A DNA stretch of 22,528 nucleotides from Hypholoma sublateritium FD-334 SS-4 (GCA_000827495.1 KN817681.1:1-22528); one strand, 5' to 3'; numbered from the stretch's first letter, positions 1 to 10,512 are shown. Notes: generated by a model from the letters alone, not told the origin. Translations and numbers: made by a program.

Positions 1-1204
1 ACTGCTGGGACCCAACAGTATTTCCGGTAGAAAAACGCTTGAAAAACGGAAAGATTTTGGTTTAAAATGTATAGTAGGTAAAATACATCCTTTTTAAGAG
101 AATCTTCTTAGTGTAACACAAAATAAAAATGGGAACAAAAGGTAGAAATTGTGTTCGATTTAGTATATTGTAATTTCTTTACTATTGTGAGTATTTTTAA
201 AATCCTAAAATTAGTCTAAGATTTGGGCTTTTGTTTACGCATTATAAAGTGAACATTATTGTGTTTTCACTGTTGAAAAATGCATTACAGACGCCTCATT
301 TTGGAGAAAATAAAAAGTATGTAGATCTACAAATTTTGATAGACTTTATCAATTAGAAAAATGCGTAACAAATGCTATATTCTTCAGACGGAAAAACGAA
401 TCGCACCATGTCGGAGACCAGTCCTCGCACTCTGCATCGCACCTTACAGCGTACCGGACAACTTTTTAAGTAAAAACTGTTTGCAAAAAGTAAAATACAA
501 CTCGAAAGACTATGTCATTATGAACCGTATTTACAGGATCCGAGGCCACTTAGTGCTGGTCAAAGCCTAGAGTCAAGGGGCACTTAGGGCAGTCGCTTTA
601 GAAAGATAATCAAAGAAAGAGTAAACAAGCGAGTGAATAAACAAGTAACTGAATGGACCTACTGTATAGCACTGAAATCGGTATTAGTAAAGGGAAATAT
701 ACTGTGAAAGGGACTTACTGGAGGCTGGCAACGCGACTGGAACGAACTACAACCAGTTCATGGCTTCCGCGACGGACAACATAAGAGCGTTGCTGCTCTA
801 CGTTTACATGCCGCGGGAAGTAAAAGAGTCATGAACTCACAATCGACATCCCTCCCCCAGCTCGCACAACAACAGTAGTCCGATGAGCGGTGACTTGAGC
901 GAAAACTCGTCGAAAACGTCCTTCGCGCTCAGGGTCGGGGATTTCGACAAGAACAGGTGCGCCGATGCAGATCCTGCAAAGGAAATGAGTGTCAGAAACA
1001 GGTATTATCTTATCTGAACTCACCAAACCATGCTGGATGTGAAGATAATGCAGAGGAGTTATAACAGTGGGGGTATTGTGGGAAGGGTAAGGTAAGTATT
1101 AAGAAATACGAGCTGAGTTAATCAAGGCTTACCAATGGTCTTCTTCCGCATCGCAGACATCGCTGACTCTAACGATCCGCTCAACATCACGAAGTTACCC
1201 GCAC
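1..1204 (+). repeat. Left terminal inverted repeat (continuous homology)
   Basis: Aligns in inverted orientation with 19943-21138. The outermost 620 bases are AT-rich and noncoding in appearance. Inside them is the small four-exon gene at 659-1031 and its upstream leader. The tip, ACTGCTGGGACCCAACAGT, is itself a near-perfect palindrome. Three copies of GAAAAAYGC start at 30, 275 and 356. A cluster of CGCAC motifs lies at 402-443. Patchy homology to the right arm resumes at about 1800-2180. Between them the left arm carries extra sequence, including an STI1-like fragment, with no visible counterpart on the right. Confidence 0.9.
659..1031 (-). CDS. Small TIR-embedded protein, left copy (four exons, 75 aa)
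   Basis: Exons on the minus strand: 1024-1031, 841-973, 719-792 and 659-671. Introns are 50, 48 and 47 bp with GTGAGT or GTAAGT donors and CAG acceptors. The protein starts MVWICIGAPVLVEI and ends ASLHAIQ. I do not recognise a named family. The predicted pattern is several short beta-type stretches ending in a segment like YVVRRGSHELVVVRSSRV, reminiscent of SH3-like or integrase C-terminal barrels; this is inference. The same gene occurs in the right arm (20123-20493), also transcribed outward, with identical exon number, the same phases and a final exon of the same 13-base size. By eye the two proteins are a little under 60% identical. The 8-base first exon would be missed by simple ORF calling. 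The start was chosen because ATG, the exon junction and the frame agree in both copies. Confidence 0.75.
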
Positions 1205-1210
1205 CTGTAA

Positions 1211-1480
1211 GAACACGACCTGCTTCATGTACGCTGCGGCACGGTTGTTGTACCCTCGTGCGTCGGCGGGATCGCACTTGATGCTCTTGGTGTAGTGCTT
1301 GAACGCTCGGGCGAAGCCACCCGTGCGCGACTACGCTCTTCGTGCGATCGATGCGTGGGCCTTGCGATCGTCTTCGGCCTTCTTATACTCGTTATCGCGC
1401 AAGTTGTGGACAATTTTGGGCGTGTGTGCGGTCAGTGATTTCTGAGCGTACTTGATGACCTGTACGAGATCGCCCTTGTT
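1211..1480 (-). pseudogene. STI1-like: STI1/HOP co-chaperone fragment (TPR2 region), broken
   Basis: On the minus strand, 1480-1331 reads NKGDLVQVIKYAQKSL, continues through an HNLRDNEYKKAEDDRKAH stretch, and stops in frame. The reading resumes in another frame at about 1321-1211 with FKHYTKSIKCDPADARGYNN followed by RAAAY. This order (TPR helix pair, charged linker, next TPR with the NNRAA helix) is that of the TPR2 part of STI1/HOP, the Hsp70-Hsp90 organising protein. Part of the linker is missing, and there is one stop and one frame change. Upstream of 1480 further degenerate STI1-like codons may continue to about 1540. No counterpart is visible in the right arm, so it looks like a captured host-gene piece or a survivor of a loss on the other side. 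It is not expected to make a working co-chaperone. Confidence 0.75.
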
Positions 1481-1799
1481 CTAATGTACCACCCACCAGC
1501 GCCAGCCCACCTCCAGATCGTGCTCCTCGCCGCCGCTGTGACGTTACGTGTTTTACACGCTTTGGCTGAGCTCCTCACGCTACAGCTGTGAGCGGGGAAG
1601 TGTGTGTTCTTCCCGAACGGGTATTGGGGGTCGGGGAGTACATAACGCATATATCTCTTGCGTCTGCATTGCTACGGTAAGTCAATTCACTGTAAACATG
1701 TAAGCATACAGTTAACGTACCTCCACTGCAGCAGACACGGCGTCCTTGTTCACGCATGCTCCCACTCTTCGTACCGCATGCCGTGTTCATCCCTGGAAA

Positions 1800-2180
1800 G
1801 AAATTGGATTAACAATGAAGGGTACGCACATCTCGAACAGTGGAGCACCGATAGCTCGTTCACCTCTGTCGTTTAGTTGCCATGAATTATCTCGTCCGGT
1901 GTCGTCCGCCATCCTTGCCCCAGAGGGTCAATGTGCTCCCGCGCGCCTGGCACCTTGATTGCAGCGCGTCCATGCCACACGCGTCTCCATCGACAAAACG
2001 GGGGCAGGCGTGCGTTCATCCTCTACCAGTGGTCTTTGCTATCGAGCAGTGAGTTAGAGTGCTACATCTCCGGGCATCGAATGGCTTACGCACCTATACA
2101 TCCCATCGCACTCTTGTCATCCAGCACGTAATCACGGGTGCTCTCTGGTCCGTGGTAAATCATTATAAATTTGATATGCA
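1800..2180 (+). repeat. Inner part of left inverted arm (degenerate)
   Basis: This stretch aligns patchily with the complement of about 19280-19660. The best part is 1990-2090, where both arms share a CGTCT-CATCGAC segment, a GTGCG, and then a splice-donor-like GTGAGT (2049) or GTGAGC (right arm), followed by a shared ATCGAATGGCT. The left copy has stops and looks decayed. The two arms therefore once shared a further inward-facing unit beyond the continuous inverted repeat. Confidence 0.5.
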
Positions 2181-2482
2181 CCAGAGAACTGACTCACCAA
2201 TAGCGCAAGACTCGAGGCCCGGTAGCCATACGGCGTAGCCGGAGGAGGACACGGGGGTGGATGTCGAGGAGCTGGGCTGGCCAGTAAGCATGAGAGTCGG
2301 TCGAGGATGCAGTCTGAGCGCTAAAAAGCCATGGAGGTCATTTGACAGCAGCTTGATCAGCCGCAAATTCCAGGAGAGGTATTACATGCATCTAGCTTAG
2401 CAAATTTCAGCGTTCATTAGGCGAAAAAGGGGCTGATGCCTTATTGTATTAACGGAATATATATCATAGTCAATAGTTACAT
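2181..2482. other. Spacer between left arm and transposase gene
   Basis: About 300 bases with no convincing ORF, RNA gene or repeat. It contains the 3' flank of the transposase gene, which ends at 2483 on the minus strand. The short open frame on the minus strand here has no recognisable content. Confidence 0.5.
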
Positions 2483-5400
2483 TTAGTATTCCTGATTGTA
2501 CTGATTAATAGGCATTCAATAAAGAAATAATAAAAGCTCACTCGAGATAAAGAAATCACGGCCACACAATTGGCACCTTCCCACTCCATGGGGAGACTTG
2601 CAAAATGACAATCAATATCCTCCGGTTTTATTATGACAACTTGACCTGTATGATGCGACCATAATGATGCTTGAAGTTCATGATGAATTGCGAACGGGTC
2701 AGTCGAGGTAGTCCTCAGAAGGTGCCGAACAGCAAATAATACATCGGTTGTCGAGATTTGAATGATACCCTCAATGATAGCAGGAAGAGAAGAGCCAGAA
2801 TGTTGACGGATCATGATAGAACCGTTTCCAGAGTGGCGCTTGAATCTAGAGAAAGTCATTCCTTTCATAGTGAAATAGCCTAGCGATTTGGCGACACGGG
2901 GTGTTTCAGCCTGTGAATGATGATAAAAAGAGCGGAGCGCCGCGTAGATAAATTCTGGAATAGGTGCCATCCCATTGACTTCTTCGACGAAAAGGGGTTC
3001 TTCCTCATCGACCAAAAAATGTGAGATATCCGTTAAAAGTGTGTTTCTAACTGCAGAGTCTACGAGTTTGCTAAAATGACCTTGACAGTTTTTAATAGCA
3101 GGTGGAGTTCCGTCTTTAAGCATTAACGCGCGAAGATTCGATGATCGTGTAAATGTCTTGGATATAGTTTCTTCGAGTTGGCCTACCACCATAATTTTAG
3201 AATAACAACAATTGCAAAATAGAGAATGACATACCATTTTGATTGTTGGTCGGAAGGCGCTGCAAAAGCCCAATCAAACGTTCAAACGGAAATGTCCACC
3301 ATGAATGTACTGGCCCATATAGTCGCAGATATTCCGCAAGATGAAGAGCCATATGATGATTCGGTCGAAATCTGTAGGTAGGAAAGATCTCGCGAAGTCC
3401 TCTCAGGTAGTTTTGCATGTGCCGTAGATACTCATCGGCTCTGTCGTGAGACATAGTACGTGACGAGGCAATCGTGACAGCAGAAACTAATGACAGCGTT
3501 GCAGACAGAATTTTCTTGCATTGTCTGGATCTCTCGCTATCGTCGTCGAGTGGAGACCACATGCGAATAAGTGAAATAGGAAGATAAGTGGTACCAAGAG
3601 TGCGCCATTGATCGGACTTGAGCTTTCCATGGCTTGCCTCTCCCAAGTTATGTGGAACAGAAGTCAACCACGAAGGTGTCGACATCCGCTCTATGTCAGA
3701 GCGTATTTCATCGACATCTTTCCGGGTGAGGAAGCTACCCTTTCGCAAAGGGGATGGTGTCTCAGTCTGTTCAAATCGCTAGTGAAATTTTGTTAGAATG
3801 ATCGCAAAATCTGTAAAATATCATTGACTCTTACCCATGCAAGGATGGCAGCGATATAGTCTCCTTTGTTGTATTTATTTCTGGTGTACGTCACAGGTGG
3901 TAAATAATCCTTGACTTGGATCCTAAGGAGAGTGCAAATCAACTGAAGACCCGGTACAGTGCTGGTGCGAGTGATGCGCTTTGTCAATCGATTTATTCCG
4001 GAGGACGTCTCTAAGGTATCGGAAATGGGAGATTCAAGCAATCGCAGTGTTTTCCTGGGGGCATTCTTGCCACCAGAGATGACTTGAGGCGAGTTGTATA
4101 CCTCTTGAGGAATATCAAGTACAATAGCAGCTGGGTCTTTCTCCTTATCGTTTAAACGGATGCCTAAGAGTTCGAAGTGTTCTTGGATGAGGCCAAGGAA
4201 AAGGTTGTGCATTGCGTCAACCACAACAAAGCGGGATGGATCAAAATATGGCAGTCGATGCAGTACAGACCAACGAACTCCCGTTTTCTGAGCAGCTTTC
4301 TTTCGCGCGTCTGCATTCACAGAATCACAGTAAATTTTGGTCAACTGCTCGTATTCCTCCTTTGTTCGGCGGTCACATAAACAAATATACGAATCACCAT
4401 TATCCTTCTTCACCCGAACGCAGTGACACATGGCACAAACTTGGGTATGGCCAACCCCAGCAAAACCATTGATTTTCCGAGCTGCAGGGAGGTCCGACAC
4501 AACACAAGCCAGTGCACACCGAGCGACCCGGCCATAATAGGAGCGATAGGTGCGAGAAAATCGGACACCGTGAAGCCACAGCTCCATTAACTCATCCACA
4601 AGATGTATGAGGTAGTGATTCAGGCAATCTAAAGGAGGTTCGGTGGGCCCTGGAACGACACCGAATAAGAACATATTTTCGGCCTTATATCGCAGATCCG
4701 GGGGAAGATTGAGGCAAATTAAAGATATCAAGCCGACAGACTTCTTTTTCCTGGCTTGTTTGTTTCCCAAGGGATTAAAAAAATCAACGCAGAGAGAAAA
4801 GACATAGCGCCCTTCGCCGTTTTCGCCCCCATGACTGAAATGTTTGCCGTCTGGACCTTTGAAATTCCTCAGCATCTCGCCATCAAATATATCATGCATA
4901 TCCTCAGTCTGCTCGGCACGGTTCCAAGAGGCGTCCATTTTTTCTTCAAAACCGGAGCGAGAAACAAGACCGCCAAGCCAGTCTTTGAAACTATATGCAA
5001 CAAAAGGTTTGATGGGCAGGAGAACTGTATGTCCTGCTATACTGTGCGACTTGAGAAGGTGCGTCCCACAGACTGGGTCGTCAGGAAATTCGCGATATGT
5101 GCATTGGGAGGGATAAACCGGAACAGGCGAGTCGGGCATAAATTGTGGTTTGTAGGTGTAATGACAAGCTGGATTTGGACAGACTGCATATATAGTGTGT
5201 TCATTTTGCAGAGAAAAGTGTTTTTCGGCCGTTCGAATATCAACCGGGATATCGGATAAGAGTTTCGTATCGCGCTGGGAAGAAATCGAGCCCATACGGA
5301 GGAGGGTTAATTGTATGATATACCTGATCATGTTCAGCATAAAGCCGCATCCGCGTCGGCCTACACCTAAAAGGATTTGGCAAGTAACAACCATGAAGAG

Positions 5401-6462
5401 CGTGACTTGAAGGACAGGATCTACGTTGCTCAGTATGGATTTAAAGTGATGAGCTGGGAGAGTGGGGGTGAATTAGCAATTTAACAGCGGGAAGGAGAGA
5501 CAAAACGTACACGTGTTATGAGGAACACCATATGAAGGGGTCTTTCTCGCTCGTATGTGCGCTAGTGTTTCCGTCCAGTCCTTCTCGGCTTTCTTTAGCT
5601 TGTGGTCAATGCGCTGCAATTTGCTCAGAATGGACTCTTTGATTAATAATATAGCCTGAGATGGCCTCTGTACGAGATCCAACTGCCTCCGTAAGTAGGC
5701 GGCACGTTCACAATGGCTGGACAATGGAAAGGGAGTAGGTGGCCCATCGAAAGACGGAGGCCTAATGGATTTAATTCTTCCATGAATCTCCTGTGAGAGC
5801 TCCTCCACGGCAGGTTCAATGTCGTTTGTTAATGTACGAATCAGTTCATCTTCGCGGGATCGCCTTGGGAGGGGCCGTGGCAAAGAATCGACAGAAGACT
5901 GGGAACAAATGACTTCGTCTTCCTGGAACTGAGTTGGAGTTGATGGCGCAGGGGTACTGGCTGAATTCGAAGGCGGAGTCATATGAGAAATGGAGCTGAG
6001 ATTAGGAGAGAAGGATGAAGAATTGGCTTCTGGATTTTGACTGACATCGCGCGACCATAAAGGATTACCAGATGGTCCAGATACGTTGTCGGCAAGAGTT
6101 TGTGATGCCAGTTGTGCTGTAATATCCTCTATCTGGGCTTCCGTAGCCGCCATGCCTTCGTGGTTAGTCGAAGGGCTGTGAACAGAGCTCGAGGTTGAGG
6201 CTAATTCATCCCCAAGACTTTGTGATGCCAAATGGGCGGTGATGGCCTCTAACTGCTCATCAACAGCAGCAGCAGCTTTGGAATCTGCTTTGTGGTGGAC
6301 AAGAGGGATCTGGGCCGCAGCCAATGTAGTTTGAGCCGCCGCCAATGCTTGAGCAACTCCGTGAGCCTTCAGTTCGCGAGAATGCAGAGACCTTCCGGGG
6401 CGTCCTGACACTGGATCAATGTGCGTATTGCAGCCATGCACAGTGCACTTGCACAAGGGCAT
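2483..6462 (-). CDS. tnp2-like: Tnp2-type CACTA transposase (five exons, 1254 aa)
   Basis: Catalyses cut-and-paste movement of the element by acting on its terminal repeats. Exons on the minus strand: 5511-6462, 3835-5453, 3235-3778, 2542-3182 and 2483-2491. All four introns are 49-57 bp, phases fit, and the joined frame is open. The N-terminus (residues 4-11, CKCTVHGC) has the Cys-rich start common in fungal Tnp2 proteins, followed by a low-complexity Ala/Ser/Pro region and a charged coiled stretch. Exon 2 holds the transposase core: AVCPNPACHYTYKP, then VDFFNPLGNKQ (Asp near 541), LNLPPDLRYKAENMFL and GVVPGPTEPP, VSDLPAARK (Asp near 638), a CAMCHC zinc-type motif near 657, and PYFDPSRFVVVDAMHNLFLG (acidic residue near 730). 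Exon 3 carries the DUF4218-like AHGKLKSDQWRT, FRPNHHMALHLAEYLRLYGP and HSWWTFPFERLIG. The family is known as a DDE-type nuclease; the acidic residues named are candidates by position, not proven. No frameshift or stop was seen. Confidence 0.92.
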
Positions 6463-6765
6463 TATTGAGGATCAAGTATAGAGGAAACCAAGTTGCCGTG
6501 GTAAAACCAGAGCACCTTAGAGAGGGTCGAAGAGATCGACGACCACAGAGACGTTGCAGGCGATGCCAAGCGGCATCGTCGACCTTTATGTATTTCCTCA
6601 GTCTCCATTGAGAATAATGAGAGCCATCGAACGAAGGGACTTACCTGCCGGGTATATAAATCGTTGTTAGGTGTGGACAATAAACCTCAGGCTCGAATAC
6701 AAGGTAGACGGCGGCTGGCGTCGAGGAACAATATTTAGACATGGGCCGGCGACATTCCACTCAAG

Positions 6766-6831
6766 AGTTACTTTGGACGACCAAAGCACCTCGGACAATG
6801 GGATAGTTACTTTGGATAAACCAAAGCACCT
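6766..6831 (+). repeat. Direct repeat pair with inner palindrome, pair 1
   Basis: Copies at 6766-6791 and 6805-6831 share AGTTACTTTGGA, a 2-3 base centre, then ACCAAAGCACCT. Each contains the palindrome CTTTGG-centre-CCAAAG. The copies differ only in the central bases and are 39 bases apart start to start. Confidence 0.8.
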
Positions 6832-6989
6832 ATAGCCTGCCAATGAGAGGTTCCAGTTAAGTATCTACTATCGGTGTAGGCCGCGTGTCTTCGCGCGATG
6901 GGTCATGTGGTCATGTGCATCGTGCGATCATCTTCGTCAGCTAGACAAGATTCTGGCCAACTGGAGCTTGATACCTTCCTCAGAGTCGC

Positions 6990-7200
6990 ACCGTTCTATG
7001 GCTTGCCGTAGTAAGGTGCCCAAGAAACATTTTCTAATTAGTGCTATGGTTTACCCGTGGCAATAATGCTCTTCCAGCTCCCTCGCCTACTCTTGCGCAT
7101 ACATTTCTGCCGTCCGTTGCCAATACCTTGCTTCGAGTCAATCAATGTCTAGTATGCGCCTGCGACATACCGTTCTATGGCGTGCCATAGTAAGGTACCC
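6990..7200 (+). repeat. Direct repeat pair with inner palindrome, pair 2
   Basis: Copies at 6990-7021 and 7169-7200 are 32 bases each and differ at three positions. Both start ACCGTTCTATGGC and end TAGTAAGGTRCCC. The second copy contains a perfect palindrome, CTATGGCGTGCCATAG; the first has one substitution in the right half. Confidence 0.8.
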
Positions 7201-7307
7201 GTCTACGGTAATCAAATCTCGAATACGAACATGACTACCATGAAAATTTCGGGTGCGATTTGGGTATACGACTGTACATGAAGATATGTAACGGATTTAG
7301 GAGTTTT

Positions 7308-10300
7308 TCAAGAAGTACGTCTCATAATCGGAAATACGACCGCTGGCGCCGCGCATAGGGCACTAACCTGTCTGTTTGTTAGATTTGCATAGAAAACTTG
7401 GTTGTAGTAATTCAATGGGCAGCCTAAACTTGGGTCTCGTTTGCTGGCCCGCGGGTTCGCCACAAATCGCTTCCTCTTTCGAGGAGGATTTCCCGGGCGA
7501 GCACCGCCGGTGGCATTGGTCGTGTTGCGGTCCTTGTCGATATACATCAGCAATTGTGTGATGTCTTCGCTGCGCCACTCTCTCTTCTTGACGATGTATA
7601 CGGTTCGTCCGTTTTCCTGCTCACTCTCATCTGAACTCATGCCGACTGCTCCCAATTTGTCCAGCATATTTGAGAGGAATGTCCACGCCATGTTGACAGA
7701 CCCGTCGGGATTCAGGATGTTGCCTGCACATATTTCCCGTCGATCATCGTAAAGCTGAATTACATCAATCAAAAACATCCGTCAAGGCAGCACAGTCATA
7801 CGCACCGTCAACCGTCGAGTAGTCGCCCTCGATGCCTTCAGCGATCTCTTCTCTTCCTCTATCCTCTCCAGTTCAGTCTTTGTTCTGGCTTTCCTCCACT
7901 TCCGACCAAGACGATAAAGGCGACCTAAGAAGTGGTTCTCCACTGCTGCCCGATCTTCCGCTGATAATTTAGCTTCAACTCGTTCTTCGTAATAGTCAAC
8001 GAATTTCTCGCAAAGCCGATCGTTCCAACTATTGTAGCCGCCCACTTCGAAATAGGGACGCATAGGATCAAGCCCGGGGTCGTTTCCGCCTCCGTGTGCG
8101 TAATTGTCGACCTCGGCCGTTGTCGCATAGTACCTGTTGATAATATCTTGGTCCTTCTCAACTCCCATCAGCTCCTGCATAGCGCGCCGCACCCCTGTCT
8201 GCAGGCTCGTCAACTCCAATGCCTCGACCCCAGTATGCAAAATATGACTCACATCTTTTGACGCCTTAACGGGATTAAAGCCTTTCAGCGTGGTCTTCCG
8301 AAACGCTCGCGCCATCTTTTTGGTCCTGTTACGCGGCGTGGTATCCTGCTCGGCTTCTCCATAAACGCCTGCGAGGCCGTTTGCCCAATTTGCAGTTCTG
8401 GTACGGATACGTCTCGATGTTGGCGCAGGCTGAGGTTCTGTGTGAGACGCAGGCATAGCAATCTGATTAGATCCGCCTCCGCCTCGAGGTGCAGTGTGTT
8501 TGCGGGGTGGAGGTACCTTGCTATGCTGTCAGTCTCATGCACGGAATGATACATGAAGTGCCTACAGTTTGGACTCCGGGATCTATATTGGGCTGATGAT
8601 CTTCGTGCAGTGCTGACGCAACTTTGCCCATATCGTCATCTTCGCCACTATTGTCACTGTCGTCACTGCCGTCTTCATCCTCGTCTCCGTCATAGGCATC
8701 TTCCCTGCGACGAATGGGATGTTTGCCTTTTCTACCCCGAAAAGCTGGCGTCTCTGAAAAAAAAGTAATGAATGATGGACCGATCTGCGAGGTGATCCAC
8801 TGCACCTTCAATGCCAGATGCATGCGCACTCTGTCCTACGTTTACGATGGGACGATTTGGTGCACCATTGCTACCGGCCGAATCTATATAAAGATCCATC
8901 GCTGCAGGATTTGTATCCCCTCCTCTGACTGGGTTAATGGTCTCCTCAACGGAGTGACCTGAGGTAGTGAGATTTGGATCCCCTCCTAGGGCCGAGAAAG
9001 AGGCGGTTGGCGCTGCGGAAGGGCCTAGGGAAGGTCCTCAGTAAATTTGCGGAACTCTCAAAAAAGAACATACCAATATTCGAACTTGTCTCTGCGTATG
9101 AGTTCATTGGGGCTGAGCCCAAGTTCCTTGGGTTCAAGCTCCCCCCTTCTTGACCCGTTGATTGTGTGTGATGCATGTGTCCTGAGTGGGAGGAATTCAG
9201 CATGCGGCTAGGGACATCGCGGTCGCCAATAGACAGCAATACATACCAGAAACCGTGCTCGAATGAGGAGCGCCCGCCAATATCGCGTTCATCATCTTCT
9301 CCATCTTCGACTCCATATCCCTCAACGTTGCTTCCGCTTTGTCTGCACGCGCAAGGGCTTCTGCGAGCCGCTCTGCCTGTTCTTGATCTCTTTCTCGTCG
9401 TTGAGCCTCATCTTCAGCACGTCTGCGAGCTTCTGCTTCGGCGTTCTCGTTCAATAAAAGTTGGACCTTTTTCTGTGCCTCCTCCAATGATCTTTCTTTA
9501 TCGACCATCTGAGCATCAATTTGTTCCTGCCTTCTGTTAAACTCTATTTGGATCCTACTTTCCAAGTTCTCCACCCGTTTGTTCTGTTGCACTTCGAGTG
9601 TCTGTGATAGGGTGCCTCGTATCTCATTCAGCAGCTGCGGCTAATCACCGATCACCGTCAGCAATAATCTAATACTGAAGACTCAATGCTTACCGAAGGA
9701 TGTCTGATAACGCGAATCTTTTTGGGGTCCTCGTCAACTGGTCTATTTCTTTTTCCCAGATGCGGCGCAGTGTCTGATGTATTCATGCCTTGGTGATTCG
9801 CTGCTGAACCAAAGACATACGGTAACGGCGGATTTTGAAGATTGAACCGGAAAGGCTGAGGCTGCGAGGCATTTTGCTGAGGTGGAATGAGTGGAGCTGT
9901 GACACCAGACTGGCCTTGAGATGTGGGTTGTGGTGCGATGTTGTGAGGTGGTTGAACGACATGAGGCGGAATAGGCGCAATCGGCACGGGCTGAGTTGTC
10001 GGGGTGTGGTAATTCGGATTGGGCTGAGGCAGAACAGGCTGAGGCGGAACGAGCTGAGGCGGAACGAGCTGAGGCGGAACGGGCTGAGGCGGAACGAGCT
10101 GAGGCGGAACAAGCTGAGGCGGAACGAGCTGAGGCGGAACGAGCTGAGGCGGAACGAGCTGAGGCGGAACGAGCTGAGGCGGAACAAGCTGAGGCGGAAC
10201 AAGCTGAGGCGGAACGGGCTGAGGCGGAACGGGCTGAGGCGGAACGAGCTGAGGCGGAACGGGCTGAGGCGGCACAAGCTGAACTGGGGCAAGCGGCAAT

Positions 10301-10512
10301 GCAGGTCGAGTGAAATGTGGTGCAGGGGGCTGGCCCGTCGGAGCCGCCGAGTGTTGTTGCTGAGAGTCAGGACCAACATCCATATGGGCGGGGGCATGAG
10401 GCTGTCCTCTGGAATTAACGGCAGTCCTGCTGCTGCCTGATTCAAGATCGTTCATCTGAATATCTCCTGCCGCACTGGAGGGAATAAGGGATTTGAGCAT
10501 GTTAAACGCCAT
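7308..10512 (-). CDS. Proline-rich, coiled-coil element protein (seven exons, 961 aa), possible second transposition protein
   Basis: Exons on the minus strand: 9694-10512, 9247-9640, 9074-9181, 8806-9024, 8566-8753, 7806-8516 and 7308-7754. All phases agree and the joined frame is open. The exon 2 acceptor could instead be six bases later. Order of parts: N-terminus; 16 tandem PPQ[LP]V pentapeptides (residues about 80-160); a basic KRNRP patch; a long Arg/Glu-rich coiled coil in exon 2; an acidic run of Asp, Glu and Ser in exon 5; a basic region; then a C-terminal domain with GMSSDESE, KREWRSEDIT, RPGNPPRKRKR and GCPLNYYNQVFY. I recall proteins with this C-terminal pattern as high-copy hypotheticals in agaricomycete genomes, but cannot name a family. 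In plant En/Spm a second protein, TnpA, binds subterminal motifs and works with the transposase. Position beside tnp2, same strand and self-association features make a similar role possible; this is inference. Confidence 0.8.
10021..10285 (-). repeat. 15-bp coding minisatellite
   Basis: About 16 tandem copies of a 15-base unit (plus strand form GAGGCGGAACGAGCT) with few substitutions, encoding PPQLV or PPQPV in the 961-aa gene. Because the unit is a multiple of three and lacks stops, long spurious frames are open here in other frames and on the plus strand. Copy number of such repeats usually varies between element copies. Confidence 0.95.

Larger units (their letters stand above)
6463..7307. 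promoter_or_regulatory. Intergenic region upstream of transposase, with paired palindromic repeats
   Basis: About 845 bases without a gene. On the minus strand a TATA-like TTTATATACC lies at 6651-6660, roughly 190 bases upstream of the transposase start, next to a donor-like GTAAGT that could begin a 5' UTR intron. The region also contains two pairs of direct repeats built around palindromes (6766-6791 with 6805-6831, and 6990-7021 with 7169-7200). These are plausible binding sites for an element-encoded regulator; this is inference. Confidence 0.5.

Noticed and set aside
361..570. ORF in the left TIR similar to one in the right TIR (20530-20907, minus)
   Set aside because: The similarity is explained by the inverted repeat itself. 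Frames diverge after about 35 residues, the region is AT-rich, and no splice or start context is conserved.
4756..5259. 167-aa plus-strand ORF inside the transposase gene
   Set aside because: It is antisense to the conserved transposase core exon and has no content of its own.
9835..10440. Plus-strand and alternate-frame ORFs of 105-220 aa with monotonous AEAERAEAE- or RRNELRRNE-type repeats
   Set aside because: They are shadows of the stop-free 15-base minisatellite within the 961-aa gene.
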